Source: Bacteroidota bacterium (GTDB taxonomy: Bacteria; Bacteroidota; Bacteroidia; Bacteroidales; F082). Taken from it: a stretch of 40,172 nt of DNA. Both the position numbers and the translations under genes were made by a program. The DNA is taken from the NCBI GenBank assembly GCA_018336075.1, contig JAGXRB010000046.1:1-40172 (forward strand), in the 5' to 3' direction. Below, piece after piece: positions 25,198 through 33,543 of this stretch (within the stretch, counting starts at the first letter, position 1; every line of letters starts with the position of its first letter). The notes under the pieces are model-generated. The model was not told the origin of the DNA, made no database searches, and saw only the letters and a program-made list of their open reading frames with translations.

Positions 25198-25620
25198 TTT
25201 ATTTTATATGTTATTGATATTAAATATTATACGAGTATATCTTAATTTTTTTTGATAAAATCGCTTGCAAAAATACTACAAAATATTATTTAGAATGATT
25301 TTAAACAATGTTTTGTAAGGATTTCTCATTGTAAATTATTTTGATGATTTAAAGCGTTACGCAATAGATTTCAAGAAAATAAATCAATTGATATAGATTA
25401 AGACTTTCTGTAAAAAATGACATCATCAAAGGTCAGGAGAGTTACAATCCCCTAAATTTTAATTTAGCTGTTCGCTCACGAACTCTTATAAAATGAAAAA
25501 ATGATCAATTTAATCAGGTAACCAGCATATTTACACTCCTTATTTAACGAGACATTCTCGGTTCAATTATGCAGCTATCAATACATTAGAATGTTTTTAG
25601 TGAAAAAGATTCTAATTAGG
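25198..25620. other. Gene-free AT-rich stretch between FKBP and rpmB
   Basis: About 420 bases between two divergent genes. No convincing ORF, tRNA or strong hairpin was seen. On the minus strand TATTTTTG at 25268-25275 matches the -7 consensus and may serve the FKBP gene. The rpmB promoter begins at 25621. Confidence 0.6.
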
Positions 25621-25651
25621 TTGTAGAATTAAAAAAATATCCGTTATTTTG
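25621..25651 (+). promoter_or_regulatory. Promoter of rpmB
   Basis: TTG at 25621-25623 and TTATTTTG at 25644-25651 have a 20-base spacer; the -7 box is one base off TAnnTTTG. The ATG lies 42 bases downstream. Confidence 0.6.
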
Positions 25652-25693
25652 CACTCCCTTTTTAAGGAGAAAACGATTTAATAATACAGAGCC

Positions 25694-25936
25694 ATGTCAA
25701 AAGTTTGTCAGATTACAGGAAAGAAAGTCATAACAGGAAACCATGTTTCTCACTCCAATCGCAAAACAAGAAGGACGTTTGAGCCTAATTTGCATGTGAA
25801 ACGTTTTTTTGTGCCTGAGATGGAAGAGTGGATTACCCTGAAAGTTTCAGCCGCTGGATTACGTACTATCAACAAGAAAGGCATTTATGCTGCGTTGTTA
25901 GCTGCTGACAAATCAGGAAATCTATACCGTCACTAA
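25694..25936 (+). CDS. rpmB: 50S ribosomal protein L28
   Basis: 80 residues, full length. MSKVCQITGKKVITGNHVSH, KTRRTF and LKVSAAGLRTINKKG are the L28 signatures. It contains Cys5 only; no zinc-ribbon pair is seen. In many Bacteroidota rpmB is followed by rpmG and a small DUF4295 gene; here a terminator follows directly, so it is a single-gene unit. Confidence 0.98.
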   Translation: MSKVCQITGKKVITGNHVSHSNRKTRRTFEPNLHVKRFFVPEMEEWITLKVSAAGLRTINKKGIYAALLAADKSGNLYRH

Positions 25937-25956
25937 GATCCTGTTAAAATTTAGAT

Positions 25957-25990
25957 AAGGCTGCTGTTGTTTTACTTCAGCAGCTTTTTT
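25957..25990 (+). terminator. Rho-independent terminator of rpmB
   Basis: GCTGCTG (25960-25966) pairs with CAGCAGC (25978-25984) and is followed by six Ts. It starts 21 bases after the rpmB stop. A near-consensus -7 box (TTTCTTTG, 25993-26000) follows at once and may drive the TonB receptor gene. Confidence 0.88.
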
Positions 25991-26028
25991 CGTTTCTTTG
26001 CGTTTAAAGCGAAATAAAAACCCGGTAA

Positions 26029-28587
26029 ATGAGTTTAAAACCCTATATGTTTTTTTCTATGGGTTTCTTTAGATATCATTGTTTATTATTTGTCATCTTG
26101 TTGTTGCCTGTTTTGGGTTTAGCCCAGCAAAAAGCTGTTGTAAAAGGCAAAGTTACTGATGAAAGAGGAAAAGCGATAGAGCTTGCCAATATTGCTATCA
26201 AGGACGCTGCTGGCGGCATTACTACAGATTTCAGAGGCCAGTATACTCTTCAGATTGAAGCCAATGCAAATATTACACTGGTTTTTTCATTTGTTGGTTA
26301 CAAGAAGTCATTTCAAAATGTACGGCTGAAGCCAGGTGAAGAAATGCAACTCGATGTCGTACTTTTTGCGACTGCTACAACTTTGCCTGATGCTGAGGTA
26401 CGCGATGCACGCATGCAAAGCAGCAGTATAACAAAACTAAATCCCAAAGCAGCCAGATTGCTTCCAGGTGTAAGCGGCGGCATCGAAGATCTTCTCAAAA
26501 CACTTCCAGGTGTTTCATCAAACAACGAGTTAAGCTCGCAATACACTGTAAGAGGTGGAAACTTTGACGAAAACCTGGTTTACGTAAATGGCATAGAAAT
26601 ATACAGACCATTTTTGGTTCGGTCAGGTCAGCAGGAAGGACTCAGCTTTTTGAATTCTGCACTGGTTTCAGGCATCAGCTTCTCAGCCGGTGGTTTTGCT
26701 GCGGAGTATGGCGACAAACTTTCTTCGGTACTTGATATCACTTACAAAAAGCCCACAGAAAAAGCTGCATCAGCTGCAGTAAGCCTTTTGGGTGGCGATG
26801 TTCATTTTGAAGGTGCTACGAAGAACATGAAATTGAATTACCTTTTTGGTGCCAGATACAAAACAACACAATATGTATTGAATGCCCTTGAAACAAAAGG
26901 AGAATACAAACCAAATTTTGTAGATATCCAAACTTTACTAAACTATAACATTCACCGAAACTGGGAGCTTTCGCTTTTAGGTTATTATTCACGCAACAAT
27001 TATAAACTGGTTCCTGAAACACGCCAAACTGATTTCGGAACCATTCAGGAGGCATACAGACTTACAATTTATTTCGACGGACAAGAAGTTGACCGCTACC
27101 GAACCGGGATGGGTGCTCTAACGCTTACACACCGCCCAAATGATAATACAGATCTTAAACTTATTGCATCGGCTTATAACACCATTGAATCAGAAACCTA
27201 TGACATACAAGGGCAATACTGGATTGGCAGACTTGAAACCAATCTCGGTAGCGAGCAGTTTGGCAATGTAATACAATCCCAAGGTGTTGGCACTTTTATC
27301 GACCATGCACGTAATTATTTTGATGCGACAACAGTGAATATTGAACACAAAGGAACGTATGCCAAAGATCGCAGCGTCACTAAATGGGGTGCAAGATATC
27401 AGTTCCAGTACATTCACGACAGAATGAATGAGTGGGAATTGCTTGATTCGGCTGGTTTTACACTTCCAAGGCCTGTAGATGATATTGGCAATCCAAATCC
27501 ACCAAAAACTGATCTCATTCTGAATAATGTTGCCAAAGCCAACAACATTCTAAGGATAAACAACCTGAATGCGTTCGCACAGCAGTCATGGAGTTTTTAT
27601 GATGAAAAAAACGCTGAATATACCCTTACAGCCGGCGTAAGGTTAAATTACTGGGGATATGCCAATGAATGGTTGCTTAGTCCGCGAGTAAATATTTCCA
27701 TTCGTCCGGAATGGGAAAAAAGGATGATTTTCAGACTTGCGACTGGTGTTTATTCACAATCGCCTTTCTACAGGGAAATGAGATTATTCGATGGTAGTTT
27801 GTATGAAGACGCCCGTTCACAGCGATCTTACCATTTTGTTGCTGGTAGCGACCTCGATTTCATGGCATGGAATCGTCCATTTGTATTTACATCTGAAGTT
27901 TATTATAAATATTTCGACAAGCTAATCCCCTATGAGGTTGACAATGTGCGCATCAGGTATTATGCCGATCAGCAGTCGACGGGCTACGCTGCCGGAATCG
28001 ATTTGAAAGTAAACGGCGAATTTGTAAAAGGCATCGAAAGCTGGGCCAGTCTGTCTTTCATGAAAACTGCAGAAGACATCAAAGGTGATTTCTTTGATTA
28101 CTATCTGAATACTGATGGCCAGAAAATAGTTTTTTTTACTGAAAACAAAGTTGTAGCAGATACAGTGCGTGAATTTCCGGGATTCATTCCAAGACCAGCA
28201 GATCAAAGGGTTCAGTTTGCGGTTTTCTTTCAGGATTACATCCCCTACTATCCATCTTTCAGAGTTCACCTTAAAATGTTGTTTGGTTCTCGGCTGCCCT
28301 TTGGTCCTCCAAATACTGAACGTTATAAGCAAACACGCCGCATGCCTGAATACCGTCGTGTAGATATTGGTTTCAGCAAACAGTTAATCAGTGAAGAAAA
28401 TATTTCAAACAAAGCAGCTCTGCGCCATGTAAAAAACATGTGGATAAGCCTGGAAGTTTTTAACCTCCTTCAAATCCGAAACACAATTTCATACACCTGG
28501 GTAAAAGATGTGAACAACATTCAGTATGGAGTTCCAAGTTATCTTACGCCAAGACAAGTTAACCTTAAGCTTGTTGTTGAATTTTGA
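26029..28587 (+). CDS. TonB-dependent outer-membrane receptor with carboxypeptidase-like N-domain
   Basis: 852 residues. The signal peptide ends about residue 33 (VLGLAQ). A CarboxypepD_reg-like beta-sandwich follows (about 36-115, VVKGKVTDERGKAIELANIA), then the plug (about 140-240, with YTVRGGNFDENLVYVNGIEI and FAAEYGDKLSSVLDITYKK) and a 22-strand-type barrel ending in the aromatic strand NLKLVVEF. It transports a bulky substrate across the outer membrane using TonB energy. No SusD-like partner is adjacent, so this is not a typical polysaccharide locus; the substrate is unknown. Confidence 0.93.
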   Translation: MSLKPYMFFSMGFFRYHCLLFVILLLPVLGLAQQKAVVKGKVTDERGKAIELANIAIKDAAGGITTDFRGQYTLQIEANANITLVFSFVGYKKSFQNVRLKPGEEMQLDVVLFATATTLPDAEVRDARMQSSSITKLNPKAARLLPGVSGGIEDLLKTLPGVSSNNELSSQYTVRGGNFDENLVYVNGIEIYRPFLVRSGQQEGLSFLNSALVSGISFSAGGFAAEYGDKLSSVLDITYKKPTEKAASAAVSLLGGDVHFEGATKNMKLNYLFGARYKTTQYVLNALETKGEYKPNFVDIQTLLNYNIHRNWELSLLGYYSRNNYKLVPETRQTDFGTIQEAYRLTIYFDGQEVDRYRTGMGALTLTHRPNDNTDLKLIASAYNTIESETYDIQGQYWIGRLETNLGSEQFGNVIQSQGVGTFIDHARNYFDATTVNIEHKGTYAKDRSVTKWGARYQFQYIHDRMNEWELLDSAGFTLPRPVDDIGNPNPPKTDLILNNVAKANNILRINNLNAFAQQSWSFYDEKNAEYTLTAGVRLNYWGYANEWLLSPRVNISIRPEWEKRMIFRLATGVYSQSPFYREMRLFDGSLYEDARSQRSYHFVAGSDLDFMAWNRPFVFTSEVYYKYFDKLIPYEVDNVRIRYYADQQSTGYAAGIDLKVNGEFVKGIESWASLSFMKTAEDIKGDFFDYYLNTDGQKIVFFTENKVVADTVREFPGFIPRPADQRVQFAVFFQDYIPYYPSFRVHLKMLFGSRLPFGPPNTERYKQTRRMPEYRRVDIGFSKQLISEENISNKAALRHVKNMWISLEVFNLLQIRNTISYTWVKDVNNIQYGVPSYLTPRQVNLKLVVEF

Positions 28588-28619
28588 ACATTCAGTTGTT
28601 AATTTTGTTTAAAGTTTAA

Positions 28620-28650
28620 GATCTAATTTAAAACAATTCTAAATTAGATC
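28620..28650. promoter_or_regulatory. Perfect 11-bp inverted repeat at the sodB promoter (operator candidate)
   Basis: GATCTAATTTA (28620-28630) and TAAATTAGATC (28640-28650) are perfect inverted repeats with a 9-base spacer. Each arm also contains a TCTAAwTTAGA-like core, complete in the right arm. The repeat covers the -33 region and abuts the -7 box of sodB. It could bind a metal- or redox-responsive repressor. An AT-rich terminator for the upstream TonB gene is the alternative. Confidence 0.5.
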
Positions 28651-28651
28651 G

Positions 28652-28659
28652 TATTTTTG
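28652..28659 (+). promoter_or_regulatory. -7 box of sodB
   Basis: TATTTTTG matches TAnnTTTG exactly, 28 bases before the ATG at 28688 and directly after the inverted repeat. Confidence 0.6.
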
Positions 28660-28687
28660 CATCATTAATCAATTAAATCAAAATACA

Positions 28688-29311
28688 ATGAGTTCAAAAG
28701 TAACCCAACTTCAATTCCCGGCATTGCCATACGATTTCAATGCCTTAGAGCCACATATCGATGCCATGACGATGGAAATTCACTATACAAGGCACCATAA
28801 AGCTTATTTCGACAACCTTATGGCTGCAGTAAAAGACACGCCTATGGCCGATATGTCATTTGATGATCTGTTAAAAAATATCAGCAAGTTTCCTGCTGCA
28901 GTCCGTAACAACGGCGGCGGACATTTTAACCATGAATTATTCTGGAGTGTAATGTCACCAAATGGAGGCGGAACACCCAAAGGCGCATTGGCCGAAGCCA
29001 TTGATAAAAACTTTGGGTCATTTGAGCAGCTTAAAGAACAGTTTAACACAGCAGCTAAAACGCGTTTTGGCAGTGGATGGGCCTGGTTATGTGTAAAAGC
29101 AGACAAAAGCCTTTGTGTTTGTTCCTCACCAAATCAGGACAATCCTTTGATGGATGTTGCTGATTGTCCGGGCATTCCAATTTTGGGTCTTGATGTTTGG
29201 GAACATGCTTATTATCTCAAATATCAAAATAAACGCCCTGACTATGTAAGTGCATTCTGGAATGTAATTAATTGGTCAGAGGTTGAAAACAATTATAATA
29301 AAGCATTATAG
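28688..29311 (+). CDS. sodB: Superoxide dismutase, Fe/Mn family
   Basis: 207 residues, full length. Converts superoxide to hydrogen peroxide and oxygen, cytoplasmic. The four metal ligands are visible: His32 (in [10 protein letters not shown]), His82 (in GHFNHELFW), Asp169 and His173 (in DVWEHAYY). The outer-sphere residues [11 protein letters not shown] and FGSGWAWL do not settle iron versus manganese by eye; a cambialistic enzyme is possible. The protein has four cysteines (135, 143, 145, 160), more than most SODs. It is preceded by a promoter with an inverted repeat and followed by a strong terminator. Confidence 0.96.
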   Translation: MSSKVTQLQFPALPYDFNALEPHIDAMTMEIHYTRHHKAYFDNLMAAVKDTPMADMSFDDLLKNISKFPAAVRNNGGGHFNHELFWSVMSPNGGGTPKGALAEAIDKNFGSFEQLKEQFNTAAKTRFGSGWAWLCVKADKSLCVCSSPNQDNPLMDVADCPGIPILGLDVWEHAYYLKYQNKRPDYVSAFWNVINWSEVENNYNKAL

Positions 29312-29327
29312 ATTAATGACTTATAAA

Positions 29328-29356
29328 AGAAAAGGCGCTTAATAAGCGCCTTTTCT
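29328..29356 (+). terminator. Rho-independent terminator of sodB
   Basis: A perfect 13-bp stem, AGAAAAGGCGCTT (29328-29340) with AAGCGCCTTTTCT (29344-29356), closed by a 3-base loop. Located 16 bases after the stop; usable in both directions. Confidence 0.93.
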
Positions 29357-29376
29357 TTTATATCTGGATTGATATT

Positions 29377-29494
29377 ATACCAAAGTGAATTATAGTTGAA
29401 TCCAAAAGCTCTAATGGTATAATGCCGATGGATAGAAATGTTAGGCCAATTGAGTGAGCGATAATTGGCCTATTACATTTCTCCTTTCGGTATT
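29377..29494 (+). repeat. 118-bp interspersed element, copy 2
   Basis: Same length and orientation as copy 1. Here the central hairpin is perfect: GAAATGT (29435-29441) and AGGCCAATT (29443-29451) pair with AATTGGCCT (29463-29471) and ACATTTC (29475-29481), loop 11 bases; copies 1 and 3 have one mismatch (C to A). CCGA (29425-29428) can pair with TCGG (29487-29490). ATACCA (29377-29382) can pair with TGGTAT (29415-29420) in the left half. The right end overlaps the rocD stop codon by two bases. Confidence 0.93.
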
Positions 29495-30728
29495 ACATTT
29501 TGTATTCAAGAAACACCTTACGAATCCGGCTGATAGCTTCATGAAGTTGGTCTTCACTGATAACCAATGGTGGGGCAAAACGGATAATATTGCCATGTGT
29601 AGGTTTTGCCAACACACCGCTTTCAGCCATTTTTACGCAAAGATTCCATGCTGTATGGCTTTCAGGGCTGTCATTAACGATAATTGCATTGAGTAACCCT
29701 TTACCGCGAACATGTGCAACAAGCTGACATTCAGAGATTAGTTTACTCATCTCTGTACGAAATATTTTGCCAAGGTGCTCTGCTCTTTCAGCAAGATTTT
29801 CTTCTTTCACTACTTCCAATGCAGCAATTGCAACACGCGCAGCCACGGGGTTTCCTCCAAAAGTAGATCCGTGTTGGCCTGGCTTGATGCATAACATAAC
29901 TTCATCATCTGCCAAAACCGCTGAAACAGGATAAACACCACCTGAGAGCGCTTTACCAAGAATTAAGATATCAGGGCGGACACCTTCGTGCTCACAAGCT
30001 ATCAAACGGCCGGTACGGGCAATGCCAGTCTGAACTTCATCAGCGATAAAGAGAACGTTTTTGGCCTTACACATTTCGTAGGCTTTTTTCAGATAACCTT
30101 CATCCGGAACAAAAACGCCTGCTTCACCCTGAATAGGCTCAACCAGAAATCCTGCAATATTTGGATCTTCAAGTGCTGTTTCCAATGCGGCAAGATCATT
30201 ATATGGAATTGTGACAAATCCAGGAGTATATGGTCCAAAACCACCTCTCGAATCAGGATCGGTTGACATGCTGATTACAGTAATGGTGCGTCCGTGGAAA
30301 TTATTTTCGCAAACAATAATCTTAGCTTGGTTTTCGGCTATGCCTTTTTTATCGTAAGCCCATTTACGGCAGAGTTTAAGTGCAGTTTCATCACCTTCAG
30401 CGCCGGTATTCATTGGCAACACTTTGTCATAACCAAAAAAGTCAGTTATAAACTTTTCGTAAACACCAAGTGCGTCATTGTAAAAAGCCCTTGAGGTAAG
30501 TGTAAGTGTTTTTGCCTGATCAATGAGTGCATTGATAATCTTTGGGTGACAATGACCCTGATTAACTGCTGAATAGGCTGAAAGAAAATCAAAATATTCT
30601 TTACCTTCTACGTCCCAGACTAACGCACCTTCTCCTTTGGAAAGAACTACCGGAAGCGGGTGATAATTGTGTGCGCCATACTTATCTTCGAGCTCGATGG
30701 CTAACTGTGAAGTCATTTTTTCTGTCAT
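29493..30728 (-). CDS. rocD: Ornithine--oxo-acid aminotransferase
   Basis: 411 residues. A class III PLP aminotransferase that converts ornithine and 2-oxoglutarate to glutamate semialdehyde and glutamate in arginine and proline metabolism. Motifs are [20 protein letters not shown] (21-40), [15 protein letters not shown] (106-120), the FHGRT turn (144-148), [14 protein letters not shown] (227-240, Asp230 contacts PLP) and the PLP lysine Lys259 in ILGKALSGG. The opening pattern is specific to ornithine aminotransferase within class III. The stop codon TAA lies in the terminal TTA of interspersed-element copy 2. TAGCTTTG (minus, 30786-30793) is a likely -7 box. Confidence 0.95.
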   Translation of the reverse strand: MTEKMTSQLAIELEDKYGAHNYHPLPVVLSKGEGALVWDVEGKEYFDFLSAYSAVNQGHCHPKIINALIDQAKTLTLTSRAFYNDALGVYEKFITDFFGYDKVLPMNTGAEGDETALKLCRKWAYDKKGIAENQAKIIVCENNFHGRTITVISMSTDPDSRGGFGPYTPGFVTIPYNDLAALETALEDPNIAGFLVEPIQGEAGVFVPDEGYLKKAYEMCKAKNVLFIADEVQTGIARTGRLIACEHEGVRPDILILGKALSGGVYPVSAVLADDEVMLCIKPGQHGSTFGGNPVAARVAIAALEVVKEENLAERAEHLGKIFRTEMSKLISECQLVAHVRGKGLLNAIIVNDSPESHTAWNLCVKMAESGVLAKPTHGNIIRFAPPLVISEDQLHEAISRIRKVFLEYKM

Positions 30729-30785
30729 TTTGTTTCCGTGTTAAACAGTTTATACTTATTTGTTAATATTATAACAATAGAACTG

Positions 30786-30793
30786 CAAAGCTA
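30786..30793 (-). promoter_or_regulatory. Candidate -7 box of rocD
   Basis: Minus-strand TAGCTTTG matches TAnnTTTG, about 58 bases before the ATG at 30728. No clear -33 TTG. Confidence 0.45.
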
Positions 30794-30863
30794 AGAAATC
30801 TTGCTGACATAAGAGACATGTAAAGCTTAAAATATTCTTGACGATTTGATCTTAAGTACTGTA

Positions 30864-31940
30864 TTACAGTAAATGACGAAATGGAAGGAGAATATATTCA
30901 AAAATCTTATTAATTAAAGAGCGTCTTTTCCAGTGTTCGAAATTGAACATTTCAGTGTTTTCGATTGTGTTTGTGACATATTCTTTCAATTGATCAACAA
31001 TCAGATACTCTGAGCCGATTAATACGATTTCGTACATATAACGAAAACTCCGGTAATCAAAATTTGGCGATCCGAGACTAAAATACTTATCATCTATCAG
31101 CATGACCTTGGCATGTAAATTATGCGGCAAATAAAGCAAAAACTCAACGCCGTCCAGATGTAATTGTCCGAGATATTTATTGCGTAATATATCAACAAGA
31201 CCAACATCAGAGCGCTTTGGAATGATGACTTTTACATTTACACCGCGCAGTGATGCATCGATCAAGGCTTTTCGAAGATTAAATCCCGGCAGAAAATAAG
31301 GTGTAAGTATTGTCACAGTCTTTTCGGCCTTTCGAATCATTTGGATGTACTTCTTCATGATCCTTTGCTTTGAGATTGAAGGCATGTCGCGTACAATCTC
31401 GAATTGGTTAAAACGTATCAGTCTAAGGTAGTTTGCTTTAACAAAAACATAAGTGTTGTAGATGCTGAAATCCTGTCGGAATATTTTTTTGAATGCCAAG
31501 GTCATAGGCCCTGTGATTCTGAGCACCGATTCGCGCCAGTTGAGATTGTATTCAGTGATGTTGGATGAGCCTATATAGGTAATCTCATCATCAATAATCA
31601 ACATTTTTCTATGATTACGGCGATGACTCCGCGTGAAGATGTCGCTGTTGTATTTGATCTTTTCAAAAAACCTTACTTCACCACCATATTTCTTAAGCGC
31701 ATCAAAGAAATTATTGTTAACCCCGGAACCACCCCATGCATCAATGAGGATTTTTACTTCAACACCAGCTTTAGCTTTTTTTGTCAGCAAGTCCCTGAAT
31801 TTGATTCCAATAGTATCATTTCCAATGCGATATGTTTCAATATAAATATAATCCTTCGCATTTTGAATATCATCAATCATTACATTGATGTATCTGATTG
31901 GTTCAGAAAACAAATGATATGGTTCTTTAATTAAGTCCAT
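30864..31940 (-). CDS. Phospholipase D-family protein, probable cardiolipin synthase
   Basis: 358 residues with two HKD motifs: His110-Lys112-Asp117 in NHRKMLIIDD and a second in LHAKVMLIDD near residue 281. Each is followed by a GS(S/P)N motif (GSSNITEYN, GSPNFDYRS), as in ClsB-type cardiolipin synthases, which condense phosphatidylglycerol (or PE and PG) to cardiolipin. No N-terminal membrane helices are seen, unlike ClsA. A different PLD activity (nuclease or phospholipase) is possible but less likely. It starts 11 bases after the TPR membrane protein on the same strand. Confidence 0.85.
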   Translation of the reverse strand: MDLIKEPYHLFSEPIRYINVMIDDIQNAKDYIYIETYRIGNDTIGIKFRDLLTKKAKAGVEVKILIDAWGGSGVNNNFFDALKKYGGEVRFFEKIKYNSDIFTRSHRRNHRKMLIIDDEITYIGSSNITEYNLNWRESVLRITGPMTLAFKKIFRQDFSIYNTYVFVKANYLRLIRFNQFEIVRDMPSISKQRIMKKYIQMIRKAEKTVTILTPYFLPGFNLRKALIDASLRGVNVKVIIPKRSDVGLVDILRNKYLGQLHLDGVEFLLYLPHNLHAKVMLIDDKYFSLGSPNFDYRSFRYMYEIVLIGSEYLIVDQLKEYVTNTIENTEMFNFEHWKRRSLINKIFEYILLPFRHLL

Positions 31941-31951
31941 AATTTGTTAAA

Positions 31952-33427
31952 CTATTGTTTAGTGTTGCCTGAATCTTCATGGCTGAGAACAAGTTCCGAA
32001 CTATCCTGAACACCACTCATCTTTAAAGACTTAATTTGGCGGATGATAAGGTAAACAAACATTGCTGTAAAAAGCAATCCCAACAATGCAATGAATGCGT
32101 AATGGTAAAGATTTAGTTTTTTTTGTTGATCGGTAGTTTGCACAGATAACTGCTCAACTTGTTGAAAAAGTTCTATATTTCGGTACTTCAATTGTGATTC
32201 TCTGGCTTGCGCAAGGTTAAATTGGTTTACCAAAGTATCATGATTGACCTTAAAGACCCTGTAATATTTTAGAAAAGATTGAAAATCGCCCAAAGCCTCA
32301 TAGTTTTTCATGAATAAATCTGAAACGATCGTATTGTATTGTTCTATTCTATGTTCAAGCGCTTTTGCCATACATTTTTCCAAATAAGCGTTTGAAAGTT
32401 TATAATTTTCTAATCTGTGATGAAACTCTCCCAAATGGTAATAAACGCGCAAGATTCCTTGTACTAAGCCCGCGGTTTCATATATCTGCAGCGTCCTTTG
32501 AAAATATTGCTCTGCTTTATCAACGCTGTCTTGTCTGGCATATACAAGTGCCATATTGATTAAAACATTTGCAATTGGAACAGGTGATCCATATATTTCT
32601 CTTATTTCAAGTGATTGACGAAAATACATTGAAGCTGTATCAAGTTCCTCTTTATCGTATAAGAAAATAAGTCCAACATTATTCAATGCTTGAGAAAGCA
32701 TTTCCTTCATTTCTAATCTTTCGAAAATTTCAATCGCACTTTTAAGTTCACTTAGTGCTCTGTCATTTTCATCCCATTGCCAATATATCAAACCAATATT
32801 CATGATTACTTTTGCATAAACAGCTTCTTCTTTGAGTTCAGTTGCAAATATTTTAGTCTTGTAATATGCATCAAGTGCCTTATTATAAGCGCCAGTTTCG
32901 TAAAATATATTTCCAATAGTATTAGAAACAATCATAGCGATTGAGTCACTGTTAATTTTTTCCCCCAGCATCAAGGCTTTTTCCAAATAGCTGATTGCGC
33001 TATCATAATCGGATAATAAAAAATATTGATGTCCAATTGAATTATTTAATAAAGCCATTTCATTGAAATTCCCAGCTTTTTCGAATGCTTCAAGGGATTT
33101 TGCGTAATAATCCAAAGCAAGCAGATAATCGCCCGATTCCATCGCACTTGTTCCAAGTGATTTATAAACTTCAGCTTTAAGTTCATCGAAGTTATTGACA
33201 CTCGCATAATCCACCGCATCCAAGCCTGTCTTAATCGATTTATCAAAAGATATTATGCGGTAGGCTTCAGACAATGCAATCAATGATTTTACTCTGTCGG
33301 AACCTTTCTGCATTATTAACACCTGATTGATGCTGTCAATACGTTTAAGTTCGTCTGCTTTAGTGGTTGGAAATCCAAAAAAAACAAACAAAATAAAGAT
33401 GAAAAATACACTTCGGACTATTCTCAT
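31952..33427 (-). CDS. Exported TPR protein with coiled coil and C-terminal membrane helix
   Basis: 491 residues. Signal peptide (MRIVRSVFFIFILFVFFGFP) then a periplasmic array of tetratricopeptide repeats of the 40-residue type (about 50-400, for example LALDYYAKSLEAFEKAGNFN), a coiled coil (about 395-430) and one transmembrane helix (about 435-460, FIALLGLLFTAMFVYLIIRQ), leaving a short tail of about 25 residues inside. The order TPR-coiled coil-TM is that of Bacteroidota TPR histidine kinases or LuxR regulators, but the expected cytoplasmic output domain is absent. The ATG at 33427 is preferred over 33469 because it begins the signal peptide. Operon with the PLD gene. Confidence 0.85.
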   Translation of the reverse strand: MRIVRSVFFIFILFVFFGFPTTKADELKRIDSINQVLIMQKGSDRVKSLIALSEAYRIISFDKSIKTGLDAVDYASVNNFDELKAEVYKSLGTSAMESGDYLLALDYYAKSLEAFEKAGNFNEMALLNNSIGHQYFLLSDYDSAISYLEKALMLGEKINSDSIAMIVSNTIGNIFYETGAYNKALDAYYKTKIFATELKEEAVYAKVIMNIGLIYWQWDENDRALSELKSAIEIFERLEMKEMLSQALNNVGLIFLYDKEELDTASMYFRQSLEIREIYGSPVPIANVLINMALVYARQDSVDKAEQYFQRTLQIYETAGLVQGILRVYYHLGEFHHRLENYKLSNAYLEKCMAKALEHRIEQYNTIVSDLFMKNYEALGDFQSFLKYYRVFKVNHDTLVNQFNLAQARESQLKYRNIELFQQVEQLSVQTTDQQKKLNLYHYAFIALLGLLFTAMFVYLIIRQIKSLKMSGVQDSSELVLSHEDSGNTKQ

Positions 33428-33522
33428 AATTAGAGCAATAATACAAACTTTTTCGCATTGTATACACATTCAGAACCATAAAATAAGGTCTGTGGAAAGA
33501 TATAATATACAACCAATTAACA

Positions 33523-33530
33523 TATCTTTG
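33523..33530 (+). promoter_or_regulatory. -7 box of the yicC-gmk-nadD operon
   Basis: TATCTTTG matches TAnnTTTG exactly. It lies only 13 bases before the yicC ATG, implying a very short leader. No clear TTG at -33. Confidence 0.5.
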
Positions 33531-33543
33531 CCAAAAAGTGAAT

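Noticed and set aside
25401-25500. Possible tRNA or small RNA in the FKBP-rpmB gap
   Set aside because: A stretch around 25430-25490 briefly resembled a tRNA arm, but no cloverleaf, TTCGA loop or acceptor stem could be built.
27922-28332. A 136-codon minus-strand open frame inside the TonB receptor gene
   Set aside because: Fully antisense to a conserved barrel region, with no signal peptide, domain or start-site support.
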